From assembly GCF_002849225.1 (NCBI RefSeq), contig NZ_PKMC01000003.1, positions 186,001-250,000 of the forward strand: a DNA stretch of 64,000 nt, read 5' to 3'. Both the position numbers and the translations under genes were made by a program. How positions within the stretch are numbered: position 1 is the stretch's first letter; each line of letters opens with the position of its first letter. Shown here piece by piece: positions 27,571 through 37,727 of this stretch. The notes beneath the pieces were generated by a model. That model made no database searches and had not been told where the DNA came from. It saw only the letters and a program-made list of their open reading frames with translations. This DNA is from Actinomyces sp. UMB0138. GTDB lineage: Bacteria; Bacillota; Negativicutes; Veillonellales; Veillonellaceae.

Positions 27571-28937
27571 TAGCGGTCAACCCCTCCCAATACCGGATCT
27601 AGCGATGCCAGCGAAACGATGAGGTCGGAAATCATGCCGCCCTCGGCAAGCAACGAAAGTGACTGCAGATTCGAGAAGGAGGGTTCGCGGAAGTGGACTC
27701 TATACGGGCGAGTGCCGCCATTCGAAACCACGTGGCAACCCATGATGCCCTTCGCGTGTTCAATGATCTGGGTGGCCTGTCCAGCCGGGACTTTGAAGCC
27801 CTCAGTAACCAGCTTGAAGTGATGGATTAGAGCCTCCATGGAGGTTCCCATGATGTGTCGGATGTGCTCGAGCGAGTTGCCCTGCCCATCGGCTGCCACC
27901 GAGAGCTGCGACGGCCAAGCAATTGCTTTGTCCTCTACCATCACGCGCTCGCCCTCGCACTGATCCAGCCGATCGAGCACCTGCTCAATGATGCGGAAGG
28001 ACTGGTAGCACTCGTCGAAACGCACGCGCACACGACCGTAGGCATCAGAGGTTTCCTGCGTGCACACATCAAAATCGAGCGTTTCATAGCCGCTGTAAGG
28101 CATCATTTTGCGCACGTCATAGGCAAAACCTGCGGCGCGCAAGGACGGACCGGTAAGGCCCATAGCGAAGATTGCCTCCGGGGAGATGTAAGAAACGCCC
28201 TGGAAACGCGACTTGAAAATCGGGTTATCCATGATTAAGTCTTCCAGCTCGCCAAGATCGCGGCGCACCTTCGGAAGCTGATCGCGCACATATTCTGTAG
28301 TACCAGCGGGCAGGTCCTGGGCCACCCCGCCTACGCGCAGATACGCGTTGTTCATACGCAACCCGGTGACGCGTTCGAAGATGCGGAAGATCTCTTCGCG
28401 GCCACGGAAAGCGATGGTCATTAGCGTGGTGCCACCCAGCTCGTTACCGGTAGTGCCGATGGCCACGATGTGCGAGGCCGCTCGGGTGAGCTCCATCATC
28501 AGCACGCGAATTAACCGGGCGCGCTCCGAAATTTGATCGGTGATGCCCATCAGCTTTTCGACCGCCATCACATAGGCCGCCTCGTTCAGCATCGACGCCA
28601 CATAGTCCATACGCGTGCAGAAGGTGGAACCTTGCGCCCACGTGCGGTATTCCATGTTCTTTTCGATGCCGGTGTGTAGGTATCCGGTGCCCACGTGTAC
28701 CTTGCGCACGATCTCGCCATCAATTTCGACGATCAGACGAAGCACCCCGTGGGTGGAGGGGTGAACCGGGCCTAGGTTCACAACGATGCGTTCGTTTACC
28801 AGCTTCTCGTGTAAAGACTGCTGTTCAATCTGCTGGGTAACTTCGTCCCAGTCGCCACCAGAGGAAGTGAACTCTGGCAGTTCCTCGTCATCAATGACGG
28901 GAGGAGCAGCCTGGTAAAGAGGTGTTGAATGCGACAT
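27570..28937 (-). CDS. nuoD: NADH-quinone oxidoreductase subunit D
   Basis: A 455-residue 49-kDa-type subunit lining the quinone pocket. Conserved segments are NLGPVHPSTHGVLRL (the quinone-gating histidine), RMDYVASMLNE, and the C-terminal SLDPVLGGVDR. I chose ATG 28937 (MSHSTPLY), which shares one base with the nuoC stop, rather than the longer frame to 29042 that lies inside nuoC. Confidence 0.97.
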   Translation of the reverse strand: MSHSTPLYQAAPPVIDDEELPEFTSSGGDWDEVTQQIEQQSLHEKLVNERIVVNLGPVHPSTHGVLRLIVEIDGEIVRKVHVGTGYLHTGIEKNMEYRTWAQGSTFCTRMDYVASMLNEAAYVMAVEKLMGITDQISERARLIRVLMMELTRAASHIVAIGTTGNELGGTTLMTIAFRGREEIFRIFERVTGLRMNNAYLRVGGVAQDLPAGTTEYVRDQLPKVRRDLGELEDLIMDNPIFKSRFQGVSYISPEAIFAMGLTGPSLRAAGFAYDVRKMMPYSGYETLDFDVCTQETSDAYGRVRVRFDECYQSFRIIEQVLDRLDQCEGERVMVEDKAIAWPSQLSVAADGQGNSLEHIRHIMGTSMEALIHHFKLVTEGFKVPAGQATQIIEHAKGIMGCHVVSNGGTRPYRVHFREPSFSNLQSLSLLAEGGMISDLIVSLASLDPVLGGVDR

Positions 28938-29659
28938 TAGTTGTAAGACCTCCGTACGTCCGCGGGCGGAACGGTGGCGCCCTTGTACTGAACCGGGATG
29001 CCGCCTAGTGGATAATCCTTGCGCTGGGGATGACCTACCCAATCATCGGGCAGCGCCGTGCGAGTAAGAGACGGGTGACCGGTGAACACGATGCCCATAA
29101 GGTCCCAAGTTTCGCGCTCGTGCCAGTCGTTGCCGGGGTACACCGAAACCACCGAAGGGATGGTCGGATCTTCTTCGGAGCAGGTGACTTCCAGACGGAG
29201 CTGCCTGCCGTGGGTGAAGGACAGGAGCATGTAGCAGGCGTGTAGTTCCCTGCCAGCATCGGCCGGGTAGTGCACTCCGTTGACGCCTAGACACATTTCG
29301 AAGCGCAGATCCTGGTCGTCACGCAACATCTTGCACACCTGGACGATGTGTTCCTTGCTGATGAAGAGGGTCAGTTCGTCGCGATCGACAACAACGCGCT
29401 CTATAACCTTGCCAACTTCCAGTCCGGCCTCGCGGATGTCTTCTTCAAGGGCGTCGACGGCGGCATCGAACCAGCCACCGTAGGGCCGAGCAGATTCGCC
29501 GGGAAGGAAGATCTTCTGTTCCAGGCCCCCAAAGCCGGTGGTGTCGCCGGCGTCGGCTACGTGGAATAACCCCTGCCTGGTGCCCACCAGTTCCGGACCG
29601 GGCTTGGCGCGCTCTGCGCCTGCCTGCTCCGAGGAGGGAACAATATTGTTTTCGCTCAT
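28937..29659 (-). CDS. nuoC: NADH-quinone oxidoreductase subunit C
   Basis: A 240-residue 30-kDa-type subunit of the peripheral arm. The family signature is [22 protein letters not shown] followed by [16 protein letters not shown] (read in parts). The first 35 residues are polar and poorly conserved. The ATG overlaps the nuoB stop (ATGA). Confidence 0.96.
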   Translation of the reverse strand: MSENNIVPSSEQAGAERAKPGPELVGTRQGLFHVADAGDTTGFGGLEQKIFLPGESARPYGGWFDAAVDALEEDIREAGLEVGKVIERVVVDRDELTLFISKEHIVQVCKMLRDDQDLRFEMCLGVNGVHYPADAGRELHACYMLLSFTHGRQLRLEVTCSEEDPTIPSVVSVYPGNDWHERETWDLMGIVFTGHPSLTRTALPDDWVGHPQRKDYPLGGIPVQYKGATVPPADVRRSYN

Positions 29660-30240
29660 GCCAGCAGTCCCTTCTGCATGTGAGTGGGGGTAGCTTCGAG
29701 GGCGGCCTGTTCGGCCAACCGGGCTACTTCGCGGCGACGCTTCTCAGTAAGCGGCTCCTGGTAGTGGATCTGATCGTGAAGAACCAAGATCGCATTGATC
29801 AGCGCCTCTGGCCGCGGCGGGCAGCCGGGCAAATACACATCCACGGGAACCACGTGGTCGCAGCCCTGAATTACCGCGTAATTGTTGAACATGCCGCCGG
29901 TGGAGGCACACGCGCCCATAGAGATAACCCACTTCGGTTCGGGCATCGAATCGTAGACGTTGCGAATAATAGGCGCCATCTTGTGGGCTACTCGTCCAGA
30001 AACGATCATTAGGTCTGCGTGGCGGGGCGAAGCACGGAAGACCTCCATGCCAAACCTAGAGATGTCGTAGCGCGGGGTGCCCGCAGACATCATTTCAATC
30101 GCGCAGCAGGCGAGGCCCATAGTGACGGGCCATACCGATGCTTTCCGGGCTAGGCCTACCAGGCGCTCCATTGAGGTAATTGCGAAACCGTTCGGCAGAT
30201 CATTTTCCATCTGCTCGCGGCGGCCACCAATTTCAGCCAT
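29656..30240 (-). CDS. nuoB: NADH-quinone oxidoreductase subunit B
   Basis: A 194-residue subunit that holds N2, the last cluster before quinone. The ligands are in [18 protein letters not shown] and [12 protein letters not shown] chose ATG 30240 ([10 protein letters not shown]), with AGGAAAGGG upstream, over an ATG-less longer frame to 30267. It starts 13 bases after nuoA. Confidence 0.97.
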   Translation of the reverse strand: MAEIGGRREQMENDLPNGFAITSMERLVGLARKASVWPVTMGLACCAIEMMSAGTPRYDISRFGMEVFRASPRHADLMIVSGRVAHKMAPIIRNVYDSMPEPKWVISMGACASTGGMFNNYAVIQGCDHVVPVDVYLPGCPPRPEALINAILVLHDQIHYQEPLTEKRRREVARLAEQAALEATPTHMQKGLLA

Positions 30241-30253
30241 TTTCAACCCTTTC

Positions 30254-30634
30254 CTAGTCCCAGTCAAGTCCGCCGCGGCGCCATTCGTAAATGTAGGGAA
30301 CCACGAGCAGTATTAGGAAGATCATCATTGCGGCCAGGGAGATCAGCCCCAGGCGTTGCCCATCGGGCAGGGCACCGAACTTGTTCAGCGAAACTGCCCA
30401 CGGGTAAAGGAAGACGACTTCGATGTCGAACACGATGTAGGTCATTGCCACGAAGTAGTACTTAATCGGGAATCTACCTTCGTGGGCTGATTTTGCAGCG
30501 ATCGGATCGATGCCGCATTCGTACGTTTGTTCCTTAGTGCGCGAAAACTTCTTCGTTCCCAGGAAAGCCGACAGCACCAGACCACCGATTGCTAGTACTA
30601 GCGCAGCGGCAGCCATGATCAGAAACTGCGACAT
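30254..30634 (-). CDS. nuoA: NADH-quinone oxidoreductase subunit A
   Basis: First gene of the operon; 126 residues with three membrane helices. The conserved loop YECGIDPI and the segment [24 protein letters not shown] (read in parts), with its acidic residues, identify NuoA. A GGAGGCAAG site precedes ATG 30634. The promoter must lie in the 91 bases to 30725. Confidence 0.97.
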   Translation of the reverse strand: MSQFLIMAAAALVLAIGGLVLSAFLGTKKFSRTKEQTYECGIDPIAAKSAHEGRFPIKYYFVAMTYIVFDIEVVFLYPWAVSLNKFGALPDGQRLGLISLAAMMIFLILLVVPYIYEWRRGGLDWD

Positions 30635-30725
30635 CTTGCCTCCATCTTTATTCGCGACAGTTCATGCACAGCGAGCTCGCAGACTCGTACGCATGCGTCT
30701 TTTATTCGAGGGTAAATCATACACG

Positions 30726-32126
30726 TCATACTTTCGGCACCAGCCTTGCCAAAAAAGCAATTACTCGATCGTCGATTGAGCCGCCATGCCGTTCGTATCC
30801 GTCAGACAAAAGCTTGTGAACTGCGACCATAAGGCGGTCTACGGGCAGTCCATAGCGAGTACACGCCTGCATAATTTTTGGACGTTCAATTAGTCTCACA
30901 AACACGGTTCCGAGACGGTAGTACCCGCCCCATTCGTCACTCATGTGTTGCACAAATGCTTCCATGGCCGAATCGAAGGCCGCTTCGCCGGTCCGAGCAA
31001 AGGCTTGCGTTGCCGCGTCGGCGAGCATCCGTCCGGCAGCAAGAGCAGGGGCGATGCCCTCGCCATTAAATGGACTTACCATTCCGGCCGCGTCCCCAAT
31101 CAGGGCCAGCCCACCTTGATATTGCGGCTTGCGGTTGAACGCCATGGGCAGGGCCGCAGACTTCATTTGCCCAATCTGGTTTTCGCTGTTGTAGCCCCAC
31201 TGCGAGGGCGTAGCAGCCGTCCAGGATTTAAAGATCTGTTTGTAGGGCAGCTTCGTGGCGGCCGAGGTCGATGACACGGATCCGAGGCCCACGTTTACGA
31301 CGCCGCCAGCTAGCGGGAACATCCACCCGTAGCCGGGCAGCAGGTTGGATTCGCCCGGCTTGCCATCCCAGAGTTCGAGTTGGGATTCCATATTGGCTTC
31401 TTTGGCGCGCTCACTGCGGTAGTAGGTACGCGCGGCAACCCCCATTGGCCGGTTTTCGAGTTTGATTCGCCCTGCCCTGGTGGCAAGTTTCGCAGCGACG
31501 CCACCGCAATCTACAACCAGGCGCGCCCGCACCTCAAACTCGGTGGGAAGCTGGCTCACCTGCTCCCGATCAGCAGTGGCAGCTTGGCGCTCGCCCTCGC
31601 TAGGCCAAGCTTCTTTAGGAGTGAGCGCCTCAAAGAGTTCCTGATCTTTTGCGGTAGGCCCCGCAAGCGGATCCGCCTTTCGGGCAACCTGCACGCCCAC
31701 TACGCGTCCGCCCTCGACAATTGGGCCGGTGACGTTGCACCCTTCCCAAACCTTGGCCCCCTGGGTACGCGCATGCATTGCAAGGGACTGGTCTAAAGAG
31801 ATGCGCGGCCGCGATGAACCAAATCCCGGCCTGCTTGCCTGCTCGGGCCACGGCAGCTCTACCCTATTTTCGGCCCCTATAACTACCAGGCCTTCGTTCG
31901 TTTGATAGCCAGGGCTCTTGCGCGGATTAATGCCCATGCGCAAAAGCTCCACCACGGCGGCCGGGGTGAGGCCGTCACCACAGGTCTTGTCGCGAGGAAA
32001 TACCGCGCGTTCCAGAACAATTACATTAAGGCCGGCGCGCGAGAGATAAAACGCTGCCGATGCCCCTGCCGGGCCGGCGCCCACAACAACTGCGTCAGCT
32101 TGGACGCGGTTCTTGTTCAACCCCAA
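30726..32126 (-). CDS. menJ: Geranylgeranyl-reductase-family flavoprotein, MenJ-like
   Basis: A 466-residue FAD enzyme. The N-terminal dinucleotide fold is VVVGAGPAGASAAFYL, followed by LERAVFPRDKTCGDGLTP, the signature of the geranylgeranyl reductase family, and GLALIGDAAGMVSPFNGEGIAPALAAG (read in parts). Its place between nuoA and menG suggests MenJ, which saturates one isoprene unit of the menaquinone tail in mycobacteria; archaeal-type or chlorophyll roles are unlikely. The TTG start at 32126 has AAAGGAAA upstream. Assignment as menaquinone reductase is by context. Confidence 0.85.
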   Translation of the reverse strand: MGLNKNRVQADAVVVGAGPAGASAAFYLSRAGLNVIVLERAVFPRDKTCGDGLTPAAVVELLRMGINPRKSPGYQTNEGLVVIGAENRVELPWPEQASRPGFGSSRPRISLDQSLAMHARTQGAKVWEGCNVTGPIVEGGRVVGVQVARKADPLAGPTAKDQELFEALTPKEAWPSEGERQAATADREQVSQLPTEFEVRARLVVDCGGVAAKLATRAGRIKLENRPMGVAARTYYRSERAKEANMESQLELWDGKPGESNLLPGYGWMFPLAGGVVNVGLGSVSSTSAATKLPYKQIFKSWTAATPSQWGYNSENQIGQMKSAALPMAFNRKPQYQGGLALIGDAAGMVSPFNGEGIAPALAAGRMLADAATQAFARTGEAAFDSAMEAFVQHMSDEWGGYYRLGTVFVRLIERPKIMQACTRYGLPVDRLMVAVHKLLSDGYERHGGSIDDRVIAFLARLVPKV

Positions 32127-32158
32127 AGTAGTTTCCTTTGTCTAATCTTTCCTAGCCA

Positions 32159-32182
32159 ATATCTGCGAAAATGCGCAAATAT
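32159..32182. promoter_or_regulatory. Imperfect dyad upstream of menJ-like gene
   Basis: ATATCTGCG (32159-32167) and CGCAAATAT (32174-32182) match as an inverted repeat in eight of nine positions across a six-base spacer. It lies 33-56 bases before the TTG start, where an operator would sit. No regulator can be named. Confidence 0.35.
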
Positions 32183-32220
32183 CAGCTGTCAGATTACTCG
32201 GAAGCTTCTTTGGCCGCCCC

Positions 32221-32267
32221 GGGTGGGCGTATGCCCTGTTAACAGGCCCCTGATAGAGTGCCCACCC
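32221..32267. repeat. Nested inverted repeats between menG and menJ-like gene
   Basis: GGGTGGGC (32221-32228) and GCCCACCC (32260-32267) form an eight-pair outer stem. Inside it, CCTGTTAACAGG (32235-32246) is a perfect 12-base palindrome. It occupies the 228-base gap between the two minus-strand genes. No U-tract follows, so a terminator, an RNA structure or a paired operator are all possible. Confidence 0.5.
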
Positions 32268-32354
32268 CCAGCACACTTGCCCACTTTATGCAAGGGCGAT
32301 GTTGTTTATTAGAGGTTTTTAGATTTTCGAAATACTGCGAAATAGCAGCAATAA

Positions 32355-33140
32355 CTACGCCGGATTTACAGCTGAATGCAAGGCCACGATGCCAAGGGTG
32401 AGGTTCTTCCACTGCGGGTTCTCCCATCCGGCCTCGCGCATCAGCCGCGCCAGCGTCGGCTGGTCGTGCCAATCAATAATCGAATCGGCAAGGTAGGCAT
32501 AGGCCGGGTTATTCGATCCCGCCCTCTTCGCAATGCGCACCAGGACGTGCCGCAGATACCAGTTGTAGAGCTGGCGGAACCCTCCAAGGGTGGGCCTAGA
32601 GAATTCGCAGATCACGATGCGCCCACCAGGGCGAGTCACACGCCGCATCTCGGACAGCGCCTTGACCGTGTCGTTGACATTGCGCAGCCCGAAGCTAATA
32701 GTCACCGCGTCAAAACTATTGTCCGCAAAAGGCAGCGCGGTCGCGTCACCGGCAACAAAATCTATGTCCGGGTGACGGCGTTTGCCCTCGGTAACCATGC
32801 CGATTGAAAAGTCGCAGGCCACTACATCCGCACCGCTCTTTACATATTCGACGGTGGACGTGCCGGTGCCCGCCGCCAAATCCAGAATCTGTTCGCCCTC
32901 CCTGGGGTTTAGCTTCTTACGCGTCTGCAGCCGCCACAGTCGATCCTGACCCACCGACATCAGATCGTTAGTAATGTCGTAGCGGCGTGCCACCTGGTCA
33001 AACATGGAAGCCACAGTCTTGGGATCTTTGGCTAGGTCTGCCGCTACCTCGCCTTCGGGCGTAGTGGCAGAGGACGAAAATGCGCGCTTGAAGCTGTAGG
33101 TCATGGGTTTTATTTTGGCACCCGTTGCGGACAATGTCAT
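32355..33140 (-). CDS. menG: Demethylmenaquinone methyltransferase
   Basis: A 261-residue UbiE/MenG methyltransferase that adds the final methyl group to the naphthoquinone ring using S-adenosylmethionine. The SAM site is [15 protein letters not shown] and [26 protein letters not shown] and SFGLRNVND are family signatures. ATG 33104 (MTYSFKRA) is an equally possible start giving 249 residues; neither has a ribosome binding site. It diverges from menF, with 52 bases between the outer starts. Confidence 0.93.
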   Translation of the reverse strand: MTLSATGAKIKPMTYSFKRAFSSSATTPEGEVAADLAKDPKTVASMFDQVARRYDITNDLMSVGQDRLWRLQTRKKLNPREGEQILDLAAGTGTSTVEYVKSGADVVACDFSIGMVTEGKRRHPDIDFVAGDATALPFADNSFDAVTISFGLRNVNDTVKALSEMRRVTRPGGRIVICEFSRPTLGGFRQLYNWYLRHVLVRIAKRAGSNNPAYAYLADSIIDWHDQPTLARLMREAGWENPQWKNLTLGIVALHSAVNPA

Positions 33141-33192
33141 GTTTACTGCGTAGTATGTTCGCGGACCACATTAGTAACAAGCGGAGGTAACA

Positions 33193-34449
33193 TTGGCGCC
33201 CCTAACATTGCCGGACACGAAACCCAACGTGCAAAGGCTGCCAAAGCAGGTGCCAATTTGCCCGGAAATTTTTGGTTTCATTCCTACTGCCCGGCTGAGC
33301 GCGTGGGTGGGAGCCGATCTGGCCCTGCTCGGGTGGGGGCAAAATTTTTCCGTAACGGAAGAGGGCGAGGACGCCCTTAAGCATGCTGACGTGCTTTGGC
33401 AGGAGGCCACCGCTGAGGCGGTAGCTACCGAGGAGCTGCCCGTTCATCTGCCCGTCGCCTTTGGGTCGTTCGGCTTTGCTCGGGGCGGAGTCCTTGAGGT
33501 TCCCGAGAACCTGCTGGTAGCAACCCCAACTGCTACCTGGCTGATCTCGCTGTCGGGGCAGGATCTGCGCCCTCTCTTTGCGCCGTGGACGGCTACGCCC
33601 GCCGAGTTTAGACAGGAAGGGGCGGCTCGCCTGGCGCAGTTGCCCGCATTGGGCACTTTGGCCGAGGGCGAAGGGGCGTTGCCTCCAGCCGAGTGGGCCG
33701 AGGCGGTAGGCAGGGTTAGTGAGCAAATCAGGCACGGCGAGGCCAAGAAGGTGGTCCTTGCCAGGGACAAGACCATTGCCAGCCTCAATCCGATCGACCA
33801 GCGCAAACTATGTGCCGCCCTCTTTTCTGCCTACCCCACCTGCTGGGTGTACGCGGTAGAAAATCTGGTGGGAGCCACCCCGGAGCTGCTGGCTTCTGCC
33901 AGCGGTGGCCGCCTCTTTTGTCGAGTGCTGGCTGGCACAGCCGGCCCTACCGAAACGCGCCAGCTCCTAAACTCCGCCAAAGACCAGCGGGAACACCAAG
34001 TTGCGGTGGAATCGGTCAGGACAGCTCTTTCCCCTATCACCACCGAATTGGAAATACCCGACTCGCCCAGTATTTTGCGGCTACCCAACGTGTGCCACCT
34101 GGCCACCGACGTGCATGGTCTCACTGATAGGTCGGCGCTGGCAGCTGCCGGCGCGCTTCACCCCACCGCCGCGGTGTGTGGTACCCCAACGCCGGTGGCA
34201 CGGCAGATTTTGACCGAGGCAGAACGTATGGAGCGCGGCCGCTACGCCGGGCCGGTCGGCTGGGTTGACGCGGCCGGAAATGGCGCGTTCGGCATTGCCC
34301 TTCGCGGCGGCCAGATAAGCGCCGACGCCCGCCAGATAAGAATCTATGCGGGCGCCGGAATCATGGGCGATTCAGTACCACAAATTGAGCTTGCCGAAAC
34401 AGAAGCAAAGATGCAGCCGATGATGCAAGCTTTGCGCTCTATAAGCTAG
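33193..34449 (+). CDS. menF: Isochorismate synthase
   Basis: A 418-residue chorismate-utilising enzyme that makes isochorismate, the first committed step toward menaquinone. Catalytic core blocks include KKVVLARDK, VGATPELLAS, RVLAGTAGPT, LHPTAAVCGTP and GPVGWVDAAGNGAFGIALR (Mg- and chorismate-binding region). The TTG start at 33193 has GCGGAGG upstream. The last four bases overlap the convergent htrA end. A salicylate-forming relative is less likely given the men neighbours. Confidence 0.93.
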   Translation: MAPLTLPDTKPNVQRLPKQVPICPEIFGFIPTARLSAWVGADLALLGWGQNFSVTEEGEDALKHADVLWQEATAEAVATEELPVHLPVAFGSFGFARGGVLEVPENLLVATPTATWLISLSGQDLRPLFAPWTATPAEFRQEGAARLAQLPALGTLAEGEGALPPAEWAEAVGRVSEQIRHGEAKKVVLARDKTIASLNPIDQRKLCAALFSAYPTCWVYAVENLVGATPELLASASGGRLFCRVLAGTAGPTETRQLLNSAKDQREHQVAVESVRTALSPITTELEIPDSPSILRLPNVCHLATDVHGLTDRSALAAAGALHPTAAVCGTPTPVARQILTEAERMERGRYAGPVGWVDAAGNGAFGIALRGGQISADARQIRIYAGAGIMGDSVPQIELAETEAKMQPMMQALRSIS

Positions 34450-35930
34450 CGCTGCGTGGCATCCTGCGATCCCAGCGTTACCTCGACATCCTTCTTTTGG
34501 GAATCGCGCACAAGCGTCAGCTTCACCTTGTCGCCGGGAGCGTAGCGACGCACATACCCGATTAGGGAATTGCCTGACGAGACGGACTTACCGTCTACCG
34601 CCACTACAACGTCGCCTGCCTTCACATCTGCCTTGGAGGCGGCCTCCCCCTTAATCACTTCGGCGATCTTCGCGCCGGCGCGGATAGTTCCGTCGACCCG
34701 GGCACTGCCATTGGTCACCATTACACCGATGTAGGCGTGGCGTACCTTGCCGTTTTCCAGCAGCTGGCTGGCCACCTGCTTAGCCAAATCGATCGGGATG
34801 GCAAACCCTAGGCCAATTGAACCGGTACTTTCACCCGCCCCATCGGACAGGGAGGCAATCGAGGAGTTGATGCCGATTACTTCACCGGAAGAATTGAACA
34901 GCGGCCCGCCGGAGTTACCCGGATTTACCGCAGCATCAACCTGGATAGCGTTCGTAACCACCTGTTCGCCGCGCTGGAATCCCGAAGATTCTTGCTGCAC
35001 CGACACTGGCCTGTCGAGGGCGGAAATAACACCCGTGGTCATCGTTGAGGAATAGCCGAGCGGGTTGCCGATCGCGGCCACCGGCGAACCGACGGTCAAC
35101 GATGAAGAATCTCCCAGTTTCGCCATTTGCAGGTTCTTCGGGGGGTCGATAGGCCGAAGTACAGCTAGGTCGGTGGTGGGGTCGGTGCCTACGACTTCGG
35201 CCTCAAAGATCTCGCCGGAGGCGGTGGTTATTGCTATCCGCCCGCCCTTGGCGGCACTAGCAATCACATGATGGTTAGTAAGGATGTGGCCGGCGGAATC
35301 AAAAATCACGCCAGAGCCATCCGCAGCGGACTGGCCATCGGATACCTGGATTGCAACAACCGCGGGCGTAACCTTCTTTGCCACCGTCTCCCAGTCGGTA
35401 GCTTTCGTGTTCTTCGCCTGGGTCACCGGCGCCTGGGTTGCTACCGAGCTTCCCAGCGAGCTGGAGGTAAGTTGCGTGATGCCCACGGCTCCGATGCCCC
35501 CTACCATCGCGGCGATGACGCCGGTGGTAATCAGGGCTCCCCAGCCGGGTCGGGACGACCTTCGCTTAGCCGCGGCGCCAGGTTGGGCAAACTGTTGGGA
35601 AGGCTGGTATTGGCCGCTCACTCCGCCTGGAAGAGGCTGGGAGCCCTGCTGGTATGGCCGCTGCTGGTAGGGGCTCTGGTACTGCGCGCCCTGCTGGTAA
35701 CCATAGGTGCTTTGGCCCTGGTAGTTAGCCTGCTCCTGCTGCTCTTGCTGTTCTTGCGGCCTCTCCGCCGAAGCGTCTGCCTGCCCGGGGGTCTCGTTTG
35801 TCCCGAAGTTGTACCGGCGCGTCTGCTGCCCGTCGGAGTAGTTCTGGTGCTGTTCGCCCGCCGAATAGTTGGCCCGCTCGCCCTCTGACGGACGATTCGG
35901 ATCGGGCGTGTAAAAGTTATCCTGGCTCAT
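34446..35930 (-). CDS. htrA: HtrA/DegP-type membrane-anchored serine protease with PDZ domain
   Basis: A 494-residue S1C protease. A Gln/Tyr/Pro-rich cytoplasmic region of about 125 residues precedes one membrane helix (about 133-155). The extracellular protease domain has the triad His in TNHHVIAS, Asp in TTDLAVLRP and Ser in PGNSGGPLF. One PDZ domain (about 390-480) closes the protein. Members handle misfolded or envelope-stress proteins. The ATG has a strong GGAGG site. It lies within the menaquinone gene group but has no obvious link to it. Confidence 0.94.
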   Translation of the reverse strand: MSQDNFYTPDPNRPSEGERANYSAGEQHQNYSDGQQTRRYNFGTNETPGQADASAERPQEQQEQQEQANYQGQSTYGYQQGAQYQSPYQQRPYQQGSQPLPGGVSGQYQPSQQFAQPGAAAKRRSSRPGWGALITTGVIAAMVGGIGAVGITQLTSSSLGSSVATQAPVTQAKNTKATDWETVAKKVTPAVVAIQVSDGQSAADGSGVIFDSAGHILTNHHVIASAAKGGRIAITTASGEIFEAEVVGTDPTTDLAVLRPIDPPKNLQMAKLGDSSSLTVGSPVAAIGNPLGYSSTMTTGVISALDRPVSVQQESSGFQRGEQVVTNAIQVDAAVNPGNSGGPLFNSSGEVIGINSSIASLSDGAGESTGSIGLGFAIPIDLAKQVASQLLENGKVRHAYIGVMVTNGSARVDGTIRAGAKIAEVIKGEAASKADVKAGDVVVAVDGKSVSSGNSLIGYVRRYAPGDKVKLTLVRDSQKKDVEVTLGSQDATQR

Positions 35931-35983
35931 CTATTCCTCCATGTCTTAGCGTGCCTCTAAGTCAAACAGACATGTATAAGTAG

Positions 35984-35995
35984 GCACTTTAGTGC
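35984..35995. repeat. Short perfect hairpin in the htrA-menD gap
   Basis: GCACT, two bases, AGTGC, located between the menD stop and the htrA start. It could help end the menD transcript or belong to htrA control. Too short to decide. Confidence 0.3.
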
Positions 35996-36008
35996 TGCTG
36001 TGACCATT

Positions 36009-37727
36009 CTATGAAAATAGCGGCTGAAGGGCGGCACTAATTTTTTCCGCAACATTTCGGTCTAGTTGGGCTAGGCCGGGCACTGCCGTATCCACCTCGA
36101 TGATGCTGACGCCGCGCACGGGCATTGCCAGGAGGCGTTCCAGATCGCCTAAGTCACCAACCATCTGATATTCGGCTCCCAGCCCCGCCGCGAGCGCGGC
36201 TAAGGAGAAGTTTTGGGGCGTGGCGAAATATCTGGGGAAATCCTCTACATGGTTGCTGCCGCCGTGTTCGAGCCCGGCAAAAATGGACCCGCCGGCGTCG
36301 TTGAGGACGACGATTTGCAGGTCGGCGTCCTGTTCGTAGCGGCCGTTTATAAGCCCGCCTATATCGTGCAGGAAGGTTAAGTCGCCAACGACGACTCGGA
36401 CGGGCGCGCCGGTGGCGGTGGCAATGCCGCGCCCACAACTGATGGTGCCATCGATGCCTGCTAGTCCTCTGTTTGCCAGCGCGTTGACAGCACTATCCGG
36501 CGTGTGGCCTGCCCGATCGACTAGGCGGATTGTGTTGGATGCTCCGAATAGGAGCCGTGGGGCGGTGTGCGGATCGGTGGCGTGGGCCGTCCAAATGGCG
36601 CATGCGACCTGCAGCGGGTCTAGGGCTTCTCCGGCCTCGGCGCGGACGCTGAGGCGTTCTGCCAGTACTTTTTCTACCGCCTTATCCGCGGCGAGCCACT
36701 TGCGCGGCAGCGGCACTTGGCTTGCCGGGGCTTCCGGCACGCGCTCGAGCACGGCGTTTACGGTGCCGGCAATATCCGTGTACCGGCCGGTGGCGTCTTT
36801 GACCGCCACAATATTTATGTCTGAGCGCGAAAGCAGGGCGGTGATCGGGCGTGACAGCGTGGGGTGTCCACACACGAGCACCTGTTCGATGCCCTCCATC
36901 TTGTCCAGGTAGTACAGGTAGTGTGCGAGCGCAGGACCGTAGCAGGCCGGCGAGGTGGGTTCCGCAAGCAGGGGCCACCCCATTGCCCGTGACAGGGCCA
37001 CAATATTTGCGCCGTCCCCGGTGTCATCGGCGGCAACGATCACCGTAGCCGCATCTTTCTTGAGGGCGGCGGGCCACCCGGGGGCGCCCCCTTCAGTTTT
37101 CGGCCGGGTTGGGGCGGTAAAGATTTGCGGTTCGGCGGCGATACCGGCCAGCGGCGAGTCTAAGCACACGTTTAGTTGCACCGGGCCGGGCCGGCCGTCC
37201 TGCCCGGTTGCAGCAGCGCTCAGGCGAAATACTTGGCCGATTACCGCTGCGGGGGCACTGTCAGTGGCAGGCAGATCGGCCTGGGCCCGCAGGTTCTGCC
37301 CGAAGATGCCTACCTGCCAGGTGGTTTGGTTCGCGCCGGTACCCCGCAAGCGGGCGGGCCGGTCTGCGGTCACCGCAATGAGCGGGATCCCATTGGCGTC
37401 GGCCTCCGCAATGGCCGGGTGCAGGTTAGCTACGGCTGTACCCGAGGTAGTGCACAGGGCAACCGGGGATACTTCCCCACCAAGAGCTTCCCCGCGCGCC
37501 AGGCCGAGGGCGAAGAATCCGGCGGTGCGCTCATCAATGCGCACGTGCGTCTTCACCAGCCCGGCTCGTTCGGCTGCTGCCGCCGCATAGGTAAGGGGCG
37601 CGTTGCGGGAGCCGGGGCTTATCACTATGTGTTTCACCCCGGAGCCTACCAGGGCACCAACGATATTGCGGGCTAGCAGCGCGGTCGGATCGGTGCCATA
37701 TTCGGGTTGGGCAGAACCAAAACGCAT
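36009..37727 (-). CDS. menD: SEPHCHC synthase MenD
   Basis: A 572-residue thiamine-diphosphate enzyme joining 2-oxoglutarate to isochorismate. Substrate and cofactor segments include ISPGSRNAPL, CTTSGTAVANLHPAI, VTADRPARLRGTGANQT, and the C-terminal ThDP/metal block VVGDLTFLHDIGGL with NDAGGSIF. The ATG at 37727 shares one base with the menC stop, so menC and menD are coupled. Length is typical. Confidence 0.96.
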   Translation of the reverse strand: MRFGSAQPEYGTDPTALLARNIVGALVGSGVKHIVISPGSRNAPLTYAAAAAERAGLVKTHVRIDERTAGFFALGLARGEALGGEVSPVALCTTSGTAVANLHPAIAEADANGIPLIAVTADRPARLRGTGANQTTWQVGIFGQNLRAQADLPATDSAPAAVIGQVFRLSAAATGQDGRPGPVQLNVCLDSPLAGIAAEPQIFTAPTRPKTEGGAPGWPAALKKDAATVIVAADDTGDGANIVALSRAMGWPLLAEPTSPACYGPALAHYLYYLDKMEGIEQVLVCGHPTLSRPITALLSRSDINIVAVKDATGRYTDIAGTVNAVLERVPEAPASQVPLPRKWLAADKAVEKVLAERLSVRAEAGEALDPLQVACAIWTAHATDPHTAPRLLFGASNTIRLVDRAGHTPDSAVNALANRGLAGIDGTISCGRGIATATGAPVRVVVGDLTFLHDIGGLINGRYEQDADLQIVVLNDAGGSIFAGLEHGGSNHVEDFPRYFATPQNFSLAALAAGLGAEYQMVGDLGDLERLLAMPVRGVSIIEVDTAVPGLAQLDRNVAEKISAALQPLFS

